Part shown: positions 21,241 through 33,000 of the stretch, in pieces
How positions within the stretch are numbered: position 1 is the first letter of the stretch
How the letters are laid out: each line of letters starts with the position of its first letter
Assembly: GCA_002104905.1 (NCBI GenBank)
Contig: MCFE01000339.1
Location: 28,073-92,072 of the forward strand
Reading direction: 5' to 3'
DNA: 64,000 bases
DNA from: Basidiobolus meristosporus CBS 931.73
Lineage: Eukaryota > Basidiobolomycota > Basidiobolomycetes > Basidiobolales > Basidiobolaceae
The notes under the pieces: generated by a model
Told to the model about the DNA's origin: nothing
Seen by the model: the letters and a program-made list of their open reading frames with translations, nothing else
Database searches by the model: none
Translations under genes and position numbers: made by a program

Positions 21241-23397
21241 GTACTTGAAGAAGACTCAGAACTCATCTTCCACATGACAGAAGAATACCTATCCCAGATG
21301 ACCTCAAACTCAGGAAAGCTATTATACTTGAATGGAGTAATCAATGGAGTACCTGCCAAGATCAGGATTGACTCAGGATCATTGCATGAGTACATGTCAG
21401 AGCAATTTGCTCTGAAAGCTCGAATCAACTCAGAACCTACCCAATCAACTTCAGTCTCAACAGCTGATGGGAACTCTCACATAATCAATTGTATTACTCA
21501 GCCAGTAAGAATGAAGATCAATGACTATGAAGAAGACCTACAGGGTTATATATTTGGGAACTGCAAGTTTGACCTTGTAATTGGAAAAACTTGGCTATTT
21601 TGTTGTAATCCATCAATCAACTGGAGAAATCATGCTACTCAGATCCAAAAAGACAACAAGACCTATGAGCTATTACCTGCCTGGCTGGATTTCAACTTGG
21701 TCAATTCCAGTATGTGTGAGATAGGTGAACTTAGCAAGACCCAGTTCTGTAGAGCGCTTAGAAAAGGTACCCAGATGTTCCTCATGGCAGTATTACAGGA
21801 GGATTCCGTTACCCCAGCACCCCAGCAGGTCCAGACTCTCTTGAAGAAATATTCAGACATGTTTCCAGAGGAGCTTGTAAGCTTACCACCAGTCAGAGAT
21901 GTGGATCATGCCATTGACACAGGAGATAGCCCTCCAGTGAGCAAGACACCTTACAGAATGAGTCCATTGGAATTGGAGGAAATGAAGAGACAAATTGATC
22001 AGCTATTGGAGCAAGGATACATCAGACCCAGCAGGTCACCTTGGGGAGCACCAGTGCTTTGTGTGAAAAAGAAGGATGGAACACTTGGGATGTGCATTGA
22101 CTACAGAGCCCTGAACTCAGTTACCGTCAAGAATAAGTACCCCATAACTTGGATTGATGAGCTCCTGGACCAACTTAATGGAGCCACTATTTTCAGCAAG
22201 ATTGACCTCATGTCAGGATACAACCAGATTAGGGTGAAGCCAGAAGACATCCCTAAGACAGCATTCAGGACCAGATATGGACATTACAAGTACTTAGTCA
22301 TGAGTTTTGGCCTCACCAATGCCCCTGCAACTTTCATGACCCTGATGCAGACTGTCTTCCAGGAGTACTTAGACAAGTTTGTCATAATCTACCTAGATGA
22401 TATACTGATATACTCCAAGACAGAAGAGGATCACTTGGCGCACAGTGAAAAGGTCTTGATGAAGCTAAGAGAGAACAAGCTTTATGGCAAGCTACCCCAG
22501 TGTGAATTCTTCAAGGAACACATTGAATATCTGGGACACATAGTAACTAGCCCAGGAGTAACCTTAGACCCCAAGAAGGTGGAAGTGATCAAGAATCTGA
22601 AGCAGCCCCATAGCATATCAGAGCTCAGATCATTCCTTGGAATGGTTTCCTATTATTAGAGATTTGTCAAGTTGTTTTCAAGTATTGCAGCCCCTTTAAC
22701 TGATATCCTCACAAAAGACAATACCTACAAGTGGGACATAGTTTGTGAGACTGCCTTCCAGACGCTCATGAATGAGCTTGCTAAGCTGCCAAGCTTAAGA
22801 ATATCAGACTTTAGAAAAGAGTTCACTCTCTGCACAGATGCTTCAGATTATGCAATTGGTGGAGTGCTGAGTAAAGAACACAAGGAAGAGGACTACCATG
22901 TTGCCTTTGAATCCAAGAAACTGAACTCAGCAGAACAAAACTATCCAGTCCATGAGAAGGAGATGCTTGCCACAATACACTGTTTGAGGACATGGAGATG
23001 CTATATTGAAGGAGTCAAATGCCCTGTGAAGACTGATCATGCCTCCCTCAAGTATATACTTACTCAGAAGGTACTCTCTAGAAGAATGACAAGATGGAGT
23101 GAATACATTCAGCAATTTGACCTGGAGATTGTCTACTGCCCTGGAAAAAACAACACGGTTGCTGATGCCTTATCAAGATTAGATCAAGTTGCACAACTCA
23201 ACTTGGTGCATGAATCAGATTGGCCTAGCCTATTACCAAAGTACTGGAGGACCAATTCATTCCTAATGAGGTCGATGAAGATGTCAAGAAGATAATCCGT
23301 GATGAAGCCAGCAAATTTGTAGTACAGGATGAAACACTCTACCAGATTGTTGATGGAAGCTCTATTGCCTATTGCCCTTATGTTTCTTGCCTGGATT
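21241..23397 (+). pseudogene. gypsy A1 pol, protease to RNase H
   Basis: The protease active site is IDSGS (about 21367-21381). RT runs about 21960-22440, with LCVKKKDGT, MCIDYRALN, IDLMSGYNQIRV, FGLTNAPATF and the catalytic YLDD at 22390-22401. RNase H has TDASDYAIGG (about 22833). A TAG at 22657-22659 replaces Gln in YYQRF (intact in A2), and a second frame disturbance lies near 23290. P1 interrupts pol at 23403, just before the integrase zinc finger. Confidence 0.88.
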
Positions 23398-23402
23398 TAA
23401 TA

Positions 23403-24133
23403 GACTTGTTCCGTTGGATAGTGCCACATTGAGCCATGAGTGCCAAATGATGCCATAGTGTGCAGAGAGGTCAAGTGAGCCTATACTTGGCCACAGAGTG
23501 TGAAACATAGCTCTGCTTCCTCATGTAAAGCAGTCCCTGTGTTTCACCCATTGCGCAGGAGAAAATCCATTTTTTGACCTTTTTTTGTGGATCAATGTAG
23601 CTCAGGATGTGTAAGAGCACAGGAGAACTGAAGATATGCATCTGGTACTCAATACCCATGGCACTCTGAATCTAGCTCCTGTAGCTTGTATCATGTCACA
23701 AAAATGAATGGCACTATCTTGGTCCACTGGCACTATCTGGCACTATAAGTGCTTTGTATAGATCTTACTTTAGGGCTAATATTTAAATATAGTGCCAGAT
23801 AATACCGGTGGACCAAGATAGTGCCATTCATTTTTGTGACATGATACAAGCTACAGGAGCTAGATTCAGAGTGCCATGGGTATTGAGTACCAGATGCATA
23901 TCTTCAGCTCTCCTGTGCTCTTACACATCCTGAGCTACATTGATTCACAAAAAAAGTTCAAAAAATGGATTTTCTCCAACACAATGGGTGAAACACAGGG
24001 GCTGCTTTGCATGAAGATGTGGAGCTGTGTTTCACACTCTGTGGCCAGGTAGAGGCTCAATTGGCCTCTCTGGCACACTATGGCATCATTTGGCACTCAT
24101 GGCTCAATGTGGCACTATCCAACGGAACAAGTC
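23403..24133. mobile_element. foldback MITE P1 (731 bp, long palindrome)
   Basis: Starts GACTTGTTCCGTTGG and ends with its inverse. Two arms of about 340 bp are nearly perfect inverted copies around a roughly 50-bp centre (about 23746-23797). The target duplication TAATA is perfect (23398-23402 and 24134-24138). The uninterrupted site can be seen in gypsy A2 near 61410. It has no protein-coding potential. Ends match H1. Confidence 0.92.
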
Positions 24134-24138
24134 TAATA

Positions 24139-25218
24139 CATAAGCTACACAATGGATATGGACACCTTGGAGTTGAAGGAACCTATAGTCTTGTGAAAGC
24201 CGGAGCATGGTGGCACAGAATAAAACAAGACATTGAGAAGCAAGTGAAAACATGCCCAAATTGCTAAATCAACCAAAGCCATTCACAGGGAATTGCCAAA
24301 CTCTTTCCCTTGGAGCCTGTAAGACCATTTGAAAGATGGGGAATTGACTTTATTGGAAGACTGCCAACTACCAGGAAATGCAACCATTGAATCCTAGTAG
24401 CAATTGACCATGCCAATAAATGGCCAGTTACTAAAGCTGTACCAATAGCCAGTGAACAAGAAGTTGCAAGTTTCATTTACCATGAGATCCTAAAGAAGTT
24501 TGGATGCCCTGTGGAGATCTTATTGGATAGCGGAGCAGACTTTATGGCAAAGACATTAGAGGCTTACCTGGAAATGCAGCAGATCAGACACTTGAAAACC
24601 TTGGCATATTGCCCCAGAACTAATGGAGTCATTGAGCGGTTTAATGGATTATTTAGAAAAATGCTGATCAAGTATGCAAATGGAGTTGTCAGTAGTTGGG
24701 ATGAGTATATATACCAAGCACTCTTTGCATGCAGAGTCAGAGTACACAACACCACCCTAAAATCACCATTTTACTTAGTTTATGGATGTGAACCAAGGAT
24801 TCCAGGATATCTCACACAACAAAAGCTTACAGACACCTTAGAAGATGAACTCAGTCAGCCAAGTAGACACCAGCAACTGGAACAAAGAAGTCAAGAGGCA
24901 CAGACCAAAGTATCTCAAAGTGCAGAAAAGATGAAGCAGAGATTTGATAAGACTATAACACCAGAAGCATTGACAGTTGGGAACTTTGTATTGCTAAGAA
25001 ACAACACTTGGAAGAAGTTTGAGCCACAATGGACAGGAAAATTCAAGATCATCAGAGAATGTCCATTTGCAACTGACCAACTGGTGGACAAACAAGGCAA
25101 TATCCGGGAAGACTTAGTGCATAGGGACAGACTCAAGCTTGCGAGACTTGCTGATAATACTGAACCATCAAGATATTGGTATCACAAGAAAAGAGATTCA
25201 GGCAAACCCTCTCAACTT
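24139..25218 (+). pseudogene. gypsy A1 integrase
   Basis: The HHCC zinc finger (HKLHNGYGHLG...TCPNC, about 24140-24266) ends with TAA directly after CPNC. Gypsy A2 has the same TAA there. The catalytic core has WGIDFIGRLP (24340), DSGADFMAK (about 24525, normally DRGANF) and the Glu in VIERFNGLFRK (24632), followed by a GPF/Y-like C-terminus (WTGKFKIIRE). A TGA at about 24389 replaces Trp. It ends RDSGKPSQL with no chromodomain. Confidence 0.88.
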
Positions 25219-25231
25219 TAGTAGGGGAGAA

Positions 25232-25599
25232 TGTTATGATCTGCCGCTTGAATGTTTAAGTTAGATCAGTTTTTAGTCAGATTAATTAGTATATGTTTAG
25301 GTTATCATTATATCAGTATTATCTATGAAATCAGTGGCATTAGTCAGCAAATGAATCAGCAGATCCTTATCAGACAGAAATAGATATATTAAGTAGGATC
25401 TTATTGGGTGATGATGATGCAATCAAATGAGTCATCCACCACAACCTACATTAGGAAATACAATTAGTCAGCAATTGATCTGGCAAAATGTATATAAGGA
25501 GCTGCTGGAACCTCAATAAAAATCTGTCCAAGTTTTAGTGAATACAATACTAGCTAAACTCCCTATTCCTCTACAACTCTTATACCAAGACTTGTAACA
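25232..25599 (+). repeat. 3' LTR of gypsy A1
   Basis: TGTTATGATCTGCCGC to GACTTGTAACA, preceded by the purine tract AGTAGGGGAGAA. Close to but not identical with the 5' LTR, implying moderate age. Confidence 0.9.
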
Positions 25600-25603
25600 G
25601 TTG

Positions 25604-26231
25604 CTTGTGGTCTGTATTCTTCCTCTTGAAGCTCACCTCCTGATTCCTCAAGGTATTCACTTACCCTCTGTCTAATACTTTGGAAGTGTTGCCTGGATGA
25701 GTCCTGAATATATTGCTCTCAGAAGTCACTTAGTTCTACTAATACATCACATAATACATTAGTGATTTGAGGCCAAAACTCATTCAAAATCTCTTTGGTC
25801 CCTAAAGTCAAGGCACGAACAGACATGTCCGGCCCATTCTGGGCAAATTGCACGCAAAATTGTTACTGCACTGCTTCCTCATTAATTCCCCTCACTCTCA
25901 GCTGATTCTGGATTTCAATACTTATCTTGTTATATGTCTTCTTACATACATCTGCTGGCATCTTGATGTAGACCTCATGCCACAGCTTTCTACTCAGGTT
26001 CTTCCATCTCTGTTGATTCTCCAAGGTATCTAGTTCTGCTAGATTAATGAGTAGTGCCCAAATATCTGTATGAGGGCTCATCATAGACACTTGGGCCATA
26101 CTGAAATCTTTTAGCAAGAACTCACTCAGATCCAGCATTGCCTTTTCTGGACCACACCATGCTTGTGAGCTGGGGGATGGGTTTTGCCTGGGTTGAACTA
26201 AAGATGAGTTGAGATGTGGTATAGGGACCAT
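25604..26231 (-). pseudogene. H1 accessory protein, N-terminal half (possible Myb/SANT-like)
   Basis: The minus-strand frame starts at 26231 (MVPIPHLNSS) and runs with two internal stops to the gypsy insertion. The segment RWKNLSRKLWHEV...VCKKTYNKISIEIQNQL resembles the spacing of Myb/SANT-like DNA-binding proteins that Harbinger elements encode beside the transposase. That identification is tentative. Divergent from the transposase, with about 370 bp between. Confidence 0.6.
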
Positions 26232-26590
26232 AGGGATGGATTTGGATACTTATACAGTGGTGTATTGGCAACAGCCTGCTCTTATATAAAATATATATGA
26301 AAACTAATGTGATTGTTGAATTTTCCATGTATAGTGCATGATGCATCTCTGATTGCATTGACACAGATCAAATCACATCAATTGCAGACTTCTTATTTGA
26401 TTACAGACTTGTGAGTAAAACATCAGTAAAAATACCCAGTCATTGTTTGAGGATGATCTTTGCATCATAATGATGGGATACATGGCAATTGATGGAGATT
26501 TAATCATAATGCATGGAAAATCAGATAAATAAAGCTAATTGTGCCAAATCTTTTCAAATCACCTTGGCCTAATCCTCCACCTATTTCAAT
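26232..26590. promoter_or_regulatory. divergent intergenic region of H1
   Basis: An AT-rich spacer between the two H1 genes. TATATAAAA-like sequence lies near 26285. No ORF is supported. Confidence 0.35.
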
Positions 26591-27520
26591 AAGACTTACT
26601 CATCTGAGTGGTCTTTTCTCATCAATCCCATCACCACCACTGGATTTCATTTTGACACTCTAGAGGAGATCTATACCAAGTACTGTGGTCCATCTACCCC
26701 AATCTACTCAAGGAGATCCCTTGTTAAGCTTCTCTGCTATTACAAGAACTATGCCCTACAAGGTTTCATTCCACCATCCATAGCAACAAAGGACCTAGAA
26801 GCTTTCATTCCCAGCTGACAGCAATGGAGAACCACCTTGCAGAGGGTATGAATGACTTAGAGCAAGCTTGGAGTACTAGGTTCAGAAGCTCCAATAGACT
26901 TCCATATCCCAGAGTGTTCAGCAATAGGTTCTGTATAAGGAGTATTTTGGATACTTTCCCAGTCAGAATTTACAGACCTTCTAGAGGGCAGAGGCACTTT
27001 TATTCTGGCAAGTAGAAGGCACACTATGTGAAGCTTCAAGCACTGTCTGACATTGATGTTGGCATCAGTTGGTTTAGTGGGCCATTTGCTGGAAGTAGGC
27101 ATGACTAAGCACTCTGGGTAGAAAATCATTCAGAATTCAGTAGAGGGGAGAAATGTATGGCAGTCTTAGCTCATATGGGAGAGGATTGTCAGAGATTAGA
27201 ATGTATTACAGCTTTTAGGAAGCCAAGGAATGATGTGCTTAGCAGGAAGCAGAAGCTCAACAATAAGATATTTAATCATTTCAGAGTGAGGGTAGAGCAT
27301 ACATTTAGATATCTGAGGATACTCAGCATATTGGCAGATAAATACAGAGGAAAGTCACATATAGGAGAAAGCAGCAGAATAGGTAAAATAGCTAAGATGC
27401 TTATCAATGCACAGTATATTCATACAAGAAGACATCCACTGAGAGAATTGTGTCTGGAGCATTATGAAGAGCAAATAAAGCAAGGAAAGCACTACTCTGA
27501 GCAACATAAGATTGGGTAAA
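26591..27520 (+). pseudogene. PIF/Harbinger DDE transposase of H1
   Basis: Plus strand, at least one frameshift and several stops. An N-terminal helical part (about 26600-26815, LVKLLCYYKNYALQGF) is in one frame and the catalytic domain in another. Catalytic landmarks are SILDTF (about 26944, first Asp, usually DGT/DGTF), GPFAGSRHD (about 27085, second Asp) and RVRVEHTFRYLR (about 27290, Glu). The run RPSRGQRHFYSGK...HYVKLQALSD between the first two fits DDE_Tnp_4 proteins. It ends at TAA 27518-27520. Confidence 0.75.
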
Positions 27521-27642
27521 ATTACCAGTAACTATATCCCACCACTAGCATTATGGTAGAAGTTATAGTGCCAGATTGTGCCAGATTGATCTGGCACTAT
27601 AAACAGGCTGGCACTATGTGGCACTATCCAATGGAACAAGTC
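27521..27642. other. right subterminal region of H1
   Basis: Contains ATAGTGCCAGATTGTGCCAG and its inverse ATCTGGCACTAT, a small hairpin, then further TGGCACTA words and the terminal GGAACAAGTC. The repeated word is a candidate transposase-binding site shared with the MITEs. Confidence 0.55.
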
Positions 27643-27647
27643 TAGTA

Positions 27648-28687
27648 TGTATCAAGCAACCAGTATCCTAGGTAGAGAATGCAGTGTCTTTGCTGTAAAG
27701 AAGGAACACAGGCAGCTCAATGTCACAGCCACAAATTGTACCATTTCCCAATGTAACAGAGAGAATAACACAGTCTTTAAAGCACAACAACAGTGCACAA
27801 AGATAAGCCCATAGAAAAGCCTATCAAAGCATAGTAAGGAGAGAATGTGTTGTTTATACTTGGGCCTGAGAATTAAGAAACACTGAAGAGCCATAAAGTG
27901 AATGGGTGCAGGCTTATGTATAAGGGGCTATGAGAGGTTTAGCATACTGTCACCTTAAGGAAGGTATACCATGGAACCATCAGGAACTCAAGACCAAGCA
28001 GAATGAGCTTGACTTGCTACTTGATCATTTTCATGGATTCAAGTAAGCAAAAGATTTTGGGCCAGTATTGATATGTTAAGGAAGTATCTCAACAATATCC
28101 AAAACTATTAAAGGCAGGAGAACACAGGTGCCATGGCAGTGATAATGAAAAAGGTAAAGGGAAAAAAGTCTACCCAAGTCAGGGACAGAGAAGCGTGAGA
28201 AAAAAGCTGCAGTTCTTACTAATTGAGACTCTAAGTCTTGAACAGGCTGAATCTCATCAAAGTCAAAGAAATACCAACAAGACAAAAGCTGTTTTCCTAA
28301 GATTTGTAAGCTCAGCCAGAGGAGCCACAGCTCAGTGAGGTAGATGAGATTGCAGAGAAAGGCAACTTTTCAATCATAGCCTCCACAACTTCCACTGTAG
28401 ACAGTGCAGATATGCAACTGTCAGATACAGAAACAATTTCAAGGACTCAAAAAAGATCATAATGCCTATAATGGAATCTTGGAACATGAATAGGAATACC
28501 AAGAGGCTGTAGCACTTCCTAAAGAGCAGTGCTCAAGATAGCACACATGAATTTTGCAAGGATTTTTGCTAAGACTGGCAGATGAGGTGCTAGACCATGC
28601 AGTGCTGGCTGAAGACCAAGAAATATGGAAATCAGTGAATGAACAGTGGCATAAAGCCATAGGGTTTCTGTCAAAGTAATGGAAAAG
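27648..28687 (+). pseudogene. gene X copy 3, middle and C-terminal segment
   Basis: Resumes after H1 and follows gene X copy 1 from about 10310 to 12810, with large deletions and no Y insertions. Conserved landmarks survive: the VPWNHQELKTKQNELDLL-like segment near 27965, the basic KGKKVYPSQGQ stretch, and the C-terminal segment ending near 28665. Many stops. Cut by copia B1 at 28688; the final part follows at 33363. Confidence 0.6.
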
Positions 28688-29056
28688 TGTTGAAATATTG
28701 AACTATTTGGTATCATTCAGCAGCTAAAAATTTACTTAACAATTCTAGACTAGTCTTAGTCACTGTAGGACTCATTTACTGCCTTAACTTTGCCACTTTC
28801 TCCAGATATATGAGCTTATGATTAATCCCCTATAGTCAGGATCAAATTAGCATTATTACCAAACATTAAGTACTAACCCTGAAACTGTTACAGAATGCTC
28901 CTGAATGTTGAGAAACCCTCACTACTTAGTGTTATAGCTGTATTACTTCTACAAAGGCATATATACTGAGCTTCTTTATGAATAAACAACAGTTCAACTA
29001 TTATCACTATTTCTTGATAAGCTCCTTATATCCAAATCACTTCTTAAATTGCAACA
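28688..29056 (+). repeat. 5' LTR of copia B1
   Basis: TGTTGAAATATTG to TTGCAACA. The TATA position reads CATATATA in this copy, and AATAAA follows. Same family as the LTRs at 39001-39369, 43318-43686 and 55000-55368. Confidence 0.9.
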
Positions 29057-29069
29057 GGTCATGAGCCCC
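29057..29069 (+). promoter_or_regulatory. primer-binding site of copia B1 (half-tRNA-iMet type)
   Basis: GGTCATGAGCCCC, one base different from the GGTTATGAGCCCC of B2, B3 and family A. It opens a 10-codon upstream frame that ends TAA two bases before the gag ATG at 29093. Confidence 0.75.
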
Positions 29070-29092
29070 AATTGCCTTAATCTATTCTAAAG

Positions 29093-32000
29093 ATGACTTC
29101 TATCAGCAAACAAAGCAATACCAACATCTTCCCTGTAAAGGAGAGGTTTGATGGAAAGAACTACAGACTTTGGAGAATCAAGATGCAGATCCACCTTGAG
29201 GAAAGAATGCTTTGGAACATAGTAACAGGAAAGGAAGTTGAGCCCAAAGGAACAGCAGAAGATGTGGAGAAGTTTCAAGAGAAGGAGAGAAAGGCCTTCA
29301 ATGCCATATGCATCAATATGCAAGACTCCTTGATTGGACAAATGCATGCCTCAAATACCGCCAAAGCAGCATGGGAATCCTTAGAGAAGATCTTTAGAGC
29401 AAAGTCAGCATCAAGCAAGCTTTATTTGAAACAAATGTTCTTCAACATGAGGAAGAAGCCAGATGATGACATGCTACAACTCATTACCAGAATGGAGACA
29501 CTTGCAGAAGAACTTTATAGTATTAATACTGGTGTAGATGATGAAGAAAGGATACTCTGTCTGCCTTGCAGCCTACCAGGCAAGTATGAGTCACTCATAC
29601 TTTCTTTTGAAGGCAGAGAAGACAACTTGACTTTAGACTATGTAAAAGGAAGACTTCTCCATGAAGAACTCAGACGTAATGATCAAGCAGAGAAAATTGA
29701 AGATAATGCTTTATTCAGTTCAGAAAGGCACACAGAAAAGAAGGTGAAGTAACAAAACCAAAGAAAACCTGGCTGTTGTAACTACTGTAAAAAGCCAGGA
29801 CACTGGGCAAGAGAATGCAAGAAGAAACAAGCGGACAAAAAACAGAAACTAGAGCAGGCAAACCATATAACTACTGATGAACAGTTATTTGTAACTGTAC
29901 AAGAGAGTGCAAGTAACCAAAGTAATGAATGGTATATTGACTCTGGAGCATCACAGCATATTTGTGGTGTAAAGGATTGGTTCAGCAACTTAAAGACTCT
30001 TCCTGTAAGAAAGGCTTATCTAGGAGATAACTCTGCATTGGAAGCTACCACCAGTGGGTCTATACAACTAGATATGAGTGATAACTCAGGGGCAACAACA
30101 GCAAAACTCACTGACGTACTCTATGTACCTGGAATAGGTAAGAACCTACTCTCAGTCAGTAAAGCAACTACTCAGGGACTGAAATGCGCTTTTACTAAGC
30201 TGAACTACTCAATATTGAGTGGAAATGGATAAAAATTAGCTTTGGGAATCAGAGATCATAATATATACAAGTTACAATGCAAGATCATTTTACCTGAGTA
30301 TGGCAACATTGCTGAAACTGATGATGGGAGACATGGCATAGGAGGCTAGGACACATTGGGGAACTGACAATGAGCCAATTGGTGAAAAATCAGCTTGTTT
30401 TGGGCATAAACTACTCAATTCCAATCGAATTAAATGTTTGTAAGGGATGTTTATATGGCAAACAAGCTAGGCAACATTTCAAGAGCTCAGAAGGCATCAA
30501 TACCACCAAAATATTGGCAATTGTATACTCAGACATATGTGGCCTCACGAGAACATTGTCCTTTGGAGCCAAGAGATTCTTTATGACATTTATTGATGAC
30601 AAGACAAGATATACATGGGTGTACTTCCTCAAAACAAAGGATGAAGCTTTAGAGACGTTTAAGCACTTCAAGAACATGGCAGTAACACTAACTGGGTGTA
30701 AATTGAAGGTACTACAAAATGACAATGGAGGAGAATACTGCTCAAAGGAGTTTGCAAAATACTGCTTGTCTACTGGTATACTTCAACAAATCACAGTTCC
30801 TCATACTCCACAGCAAAATGGAGTAGCAGAATGTGGAAATACAACAATAGTAGAGATGGGAAGATCTATGCTACATGATAAGGGAATGAACTACAAATTT
30901 TGGGCTGAATCTGTTGCTGCCGCTGTATAGATCAAGAATGGATGCCCAACAACAGCACTATGTGATTCTACACTCTTTGAAGCATATACAGGCAAAAATC
31001 CAATCTCCAGCATCTCAAGATCTTTGGCAGTGATGTTTTTTATCACATTCCTGACAAAAAACGCTCGAAGTTGGAACCAAAGAGTAGCAAAGGGATCTTT
31101 CTTGGGTATTGTGAAGATACCAAAGGGTATACAGTGTATACTGGCAAAATTCAGAAGCTGATCAAGAGCAGGGACGTTGTAGTTGAGGAGAATTCAGATC
31201 AGAAAGCCACAGAAATCATTGGCTAGCTGCCTGATGATGCAATCAGCACTAATGAAGAAGTTACATACCAAATCCAGCCAGATATAGAAGATACTTCTAC
31301 CAGTTCCAGATCAGAACAGATTATCCCAATTAGGAGATCTACTAGAATAGGAAATGCTCCTGGATCCTGGTGGCAGACATCCAACAATCATGAAGAAGCT
31401 TATCTTGCCTTATGTGTTGAACCTCAGAATCTGGAACAGGCAATGCAAAGTACAGATGCTACTAAGTGGCAACAAGCCATGCAGGAGGAGTACCAATCTC
31501 TGATCAAGGCAAAAATGTGGGAACTGGTAAATTTACCAAATGGGAGAAAGCCAATAGGATGTAGATGGGTCTACAAGATCAAGATAATCTCAAATGGTGC
31601 TGTTGATATGTACAAGGCTACATTGATAGCTAAAGGCTATTCCCAGATCCAGGGAATTGACTTTAAGGAAACATTTGCTCCGGTTCCAAGTATAACTCTA
31701 TTAGGACAGTTCTAGCCCTGGCAGCTGTACACAGTCTAGATCTACACCAAATGGATGTCAAACAGCCTTTCTAAATGGGGATTTGCAAGAAACTGCATGT
31801 ATGGAGCAACCAGAAGGTTTTACCGATCCAAAAAGCCCCCATAAGGTGTGCAAACTTAGAAAATTGCTCTATGGGCTTAAGCAGGCACCCAGAGCATGGT
31901 ATAACAAGATTGACACATATCTAAAGGAAATTGGGTTCTCTCATAGCACTGCATACCACAGTATATATGTGAAACAGCTCAAGAAGGGTGTGATCATCCT

Positions 32001-33000
32001 AGCTCTTTATGTGGACGACTTAATTATAGCTACAGGTGACAAAGAGGCACTTAAACAGACAAAATCAGATCTCTTCAGCAAGTTTGAGATGAAAGATCTT
32101 GGAAAATTGAGCAATTTTCTTGGAATTGAGGTCAAATTTGACATATATACGCAGAAGATTGTGCTTAATCAGTCTAAGTACATCAGGGACATTCTTAGAT
32201 GCTTCAAAATGGAAAATTGCAAACCTGCAGCAACCCCTATGGACAATAACCTGAAATTAAGCAAATCTCAGCCAGTTATCAATGAAAATGGCTCAAATAT
32301 GGACCAAAACTTTCCCTATCAATTAATGGTTGGTAGCCTAATGTACTTGATGGTGTCTACACGTTCAGATATTGCAGTGGCAGTTGGAATAGTCAGTCAA
32401 TTCATGCAGAAATATGGATCAGATCAAATTGCAGCAGTTAAGTGGATTTTCAGATATCTACAAGGTACCATAAATATGGTACTGGAATACTCTAGAGCAG
32501 CTAGTAGGCAAAAATTTGATGGTTATAGTGATTCAGATTGGGGTAGGGATCTGATTGACAGACGCTCTACCACAGGCTATGTATTTCTTTATGCTGGTGC
32601 AGCTATCACTTGGAATTGCAAGAAACAACCAACTGTGGCACTATCTACAACTGGAGCCAAATATATGGCTGCATGTCAAGCAACTAAGGAGGCTATATGG
32701 CTACAAAAATTATTCAAAGACTTGGGTTTTAATTCTGGTGAACCAACATGTATTTACAAGGATAATCAAAGTTGTATTTCATTAGCTAGAAATCCTACTA
32801 ATCATGCCAGAACTAAGCACATTGATATACAGCATCACTTTGTGAGGGAAGCTGTAGAAAATAACTTAGTGGAGTTAGTTTACTGCCCAACTGACAAAAT
32901 GGTGGCAGACATATTGACAAAACCACTAGCTAGGCCACAATTTGAGATCCTTAGAGAGAAATTGGGATTAAGAAATTATTTAGTTGAGGGGGAGTGTTGA
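29093..33000 (+). pseudogene. copia B1 gag-pol (decayed)
   Basis: Same organisation as the intact B2 ORF. Gag is open for 219 codons to TAG/TAA-type damage at 29750-29752, immediately before the zinc knuckle (CCNYCKKPGHWAREC). Then protease DSGAS (about 29940), integrase with DNGGEY and PQQNGVAECGN, RT with YVDD (about 32010) in the long open part 31783-33000, and RNase H (STTGAKYMAA, Glu changed to Gly/Lys). Stops or shifts near 29752, 30230, 30330, 30930, 31000 and 31690 make it defective. The final TGT TGA belongs to the LTR. Confidence 0.9.

Larger units (their letters stand above)
19927..25599 (+). mobile_element. Ty3/gypsy retrotransposon A1
   Basis: Two 368-bp LTRs, a gag with zinc knuckle, then PR-RT-RNase H-integrase in the Ty3/gypsy order, with no chromodomain. 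The 4-bp duplication GTTG flanks it (19923-19926 and 25600-25603). It is inserted in the accessory gene of H1, and it carries foldback MITE P1 in pol. Several stop codons make it defective. Confidence 0.92.
18568..27642 (+). mobile_element. Harbinger-like DNA transposon H1 (split by gypsy A1)
   Basis: Ends are GACTTGTTCCATTG (18568) and its inverse CAATGGAACAAGTC (27642). Flanks are TAATA and TAGTA, so the target duplication is near-perfect. Without the gypsy insertion the element is about 3.4 kb. It carries a DDE transposase (plus strand) and a divergent second gene (minus strand), the usual two-gene plan of PIF/Harbinger. It is inserted in gene X copy 3. Its termini and GTGCCA-rich subterminal words are shared with MITEs P1-P4. 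Confidence 0.75.

Noticed and set aside
24139-25230. Chromodomain at the end of gypsy A integrase
   Set aside because: The C-terminus ends shortly after the GPF/Y-like region with no chromodomain signature, unlike 46173-46577.
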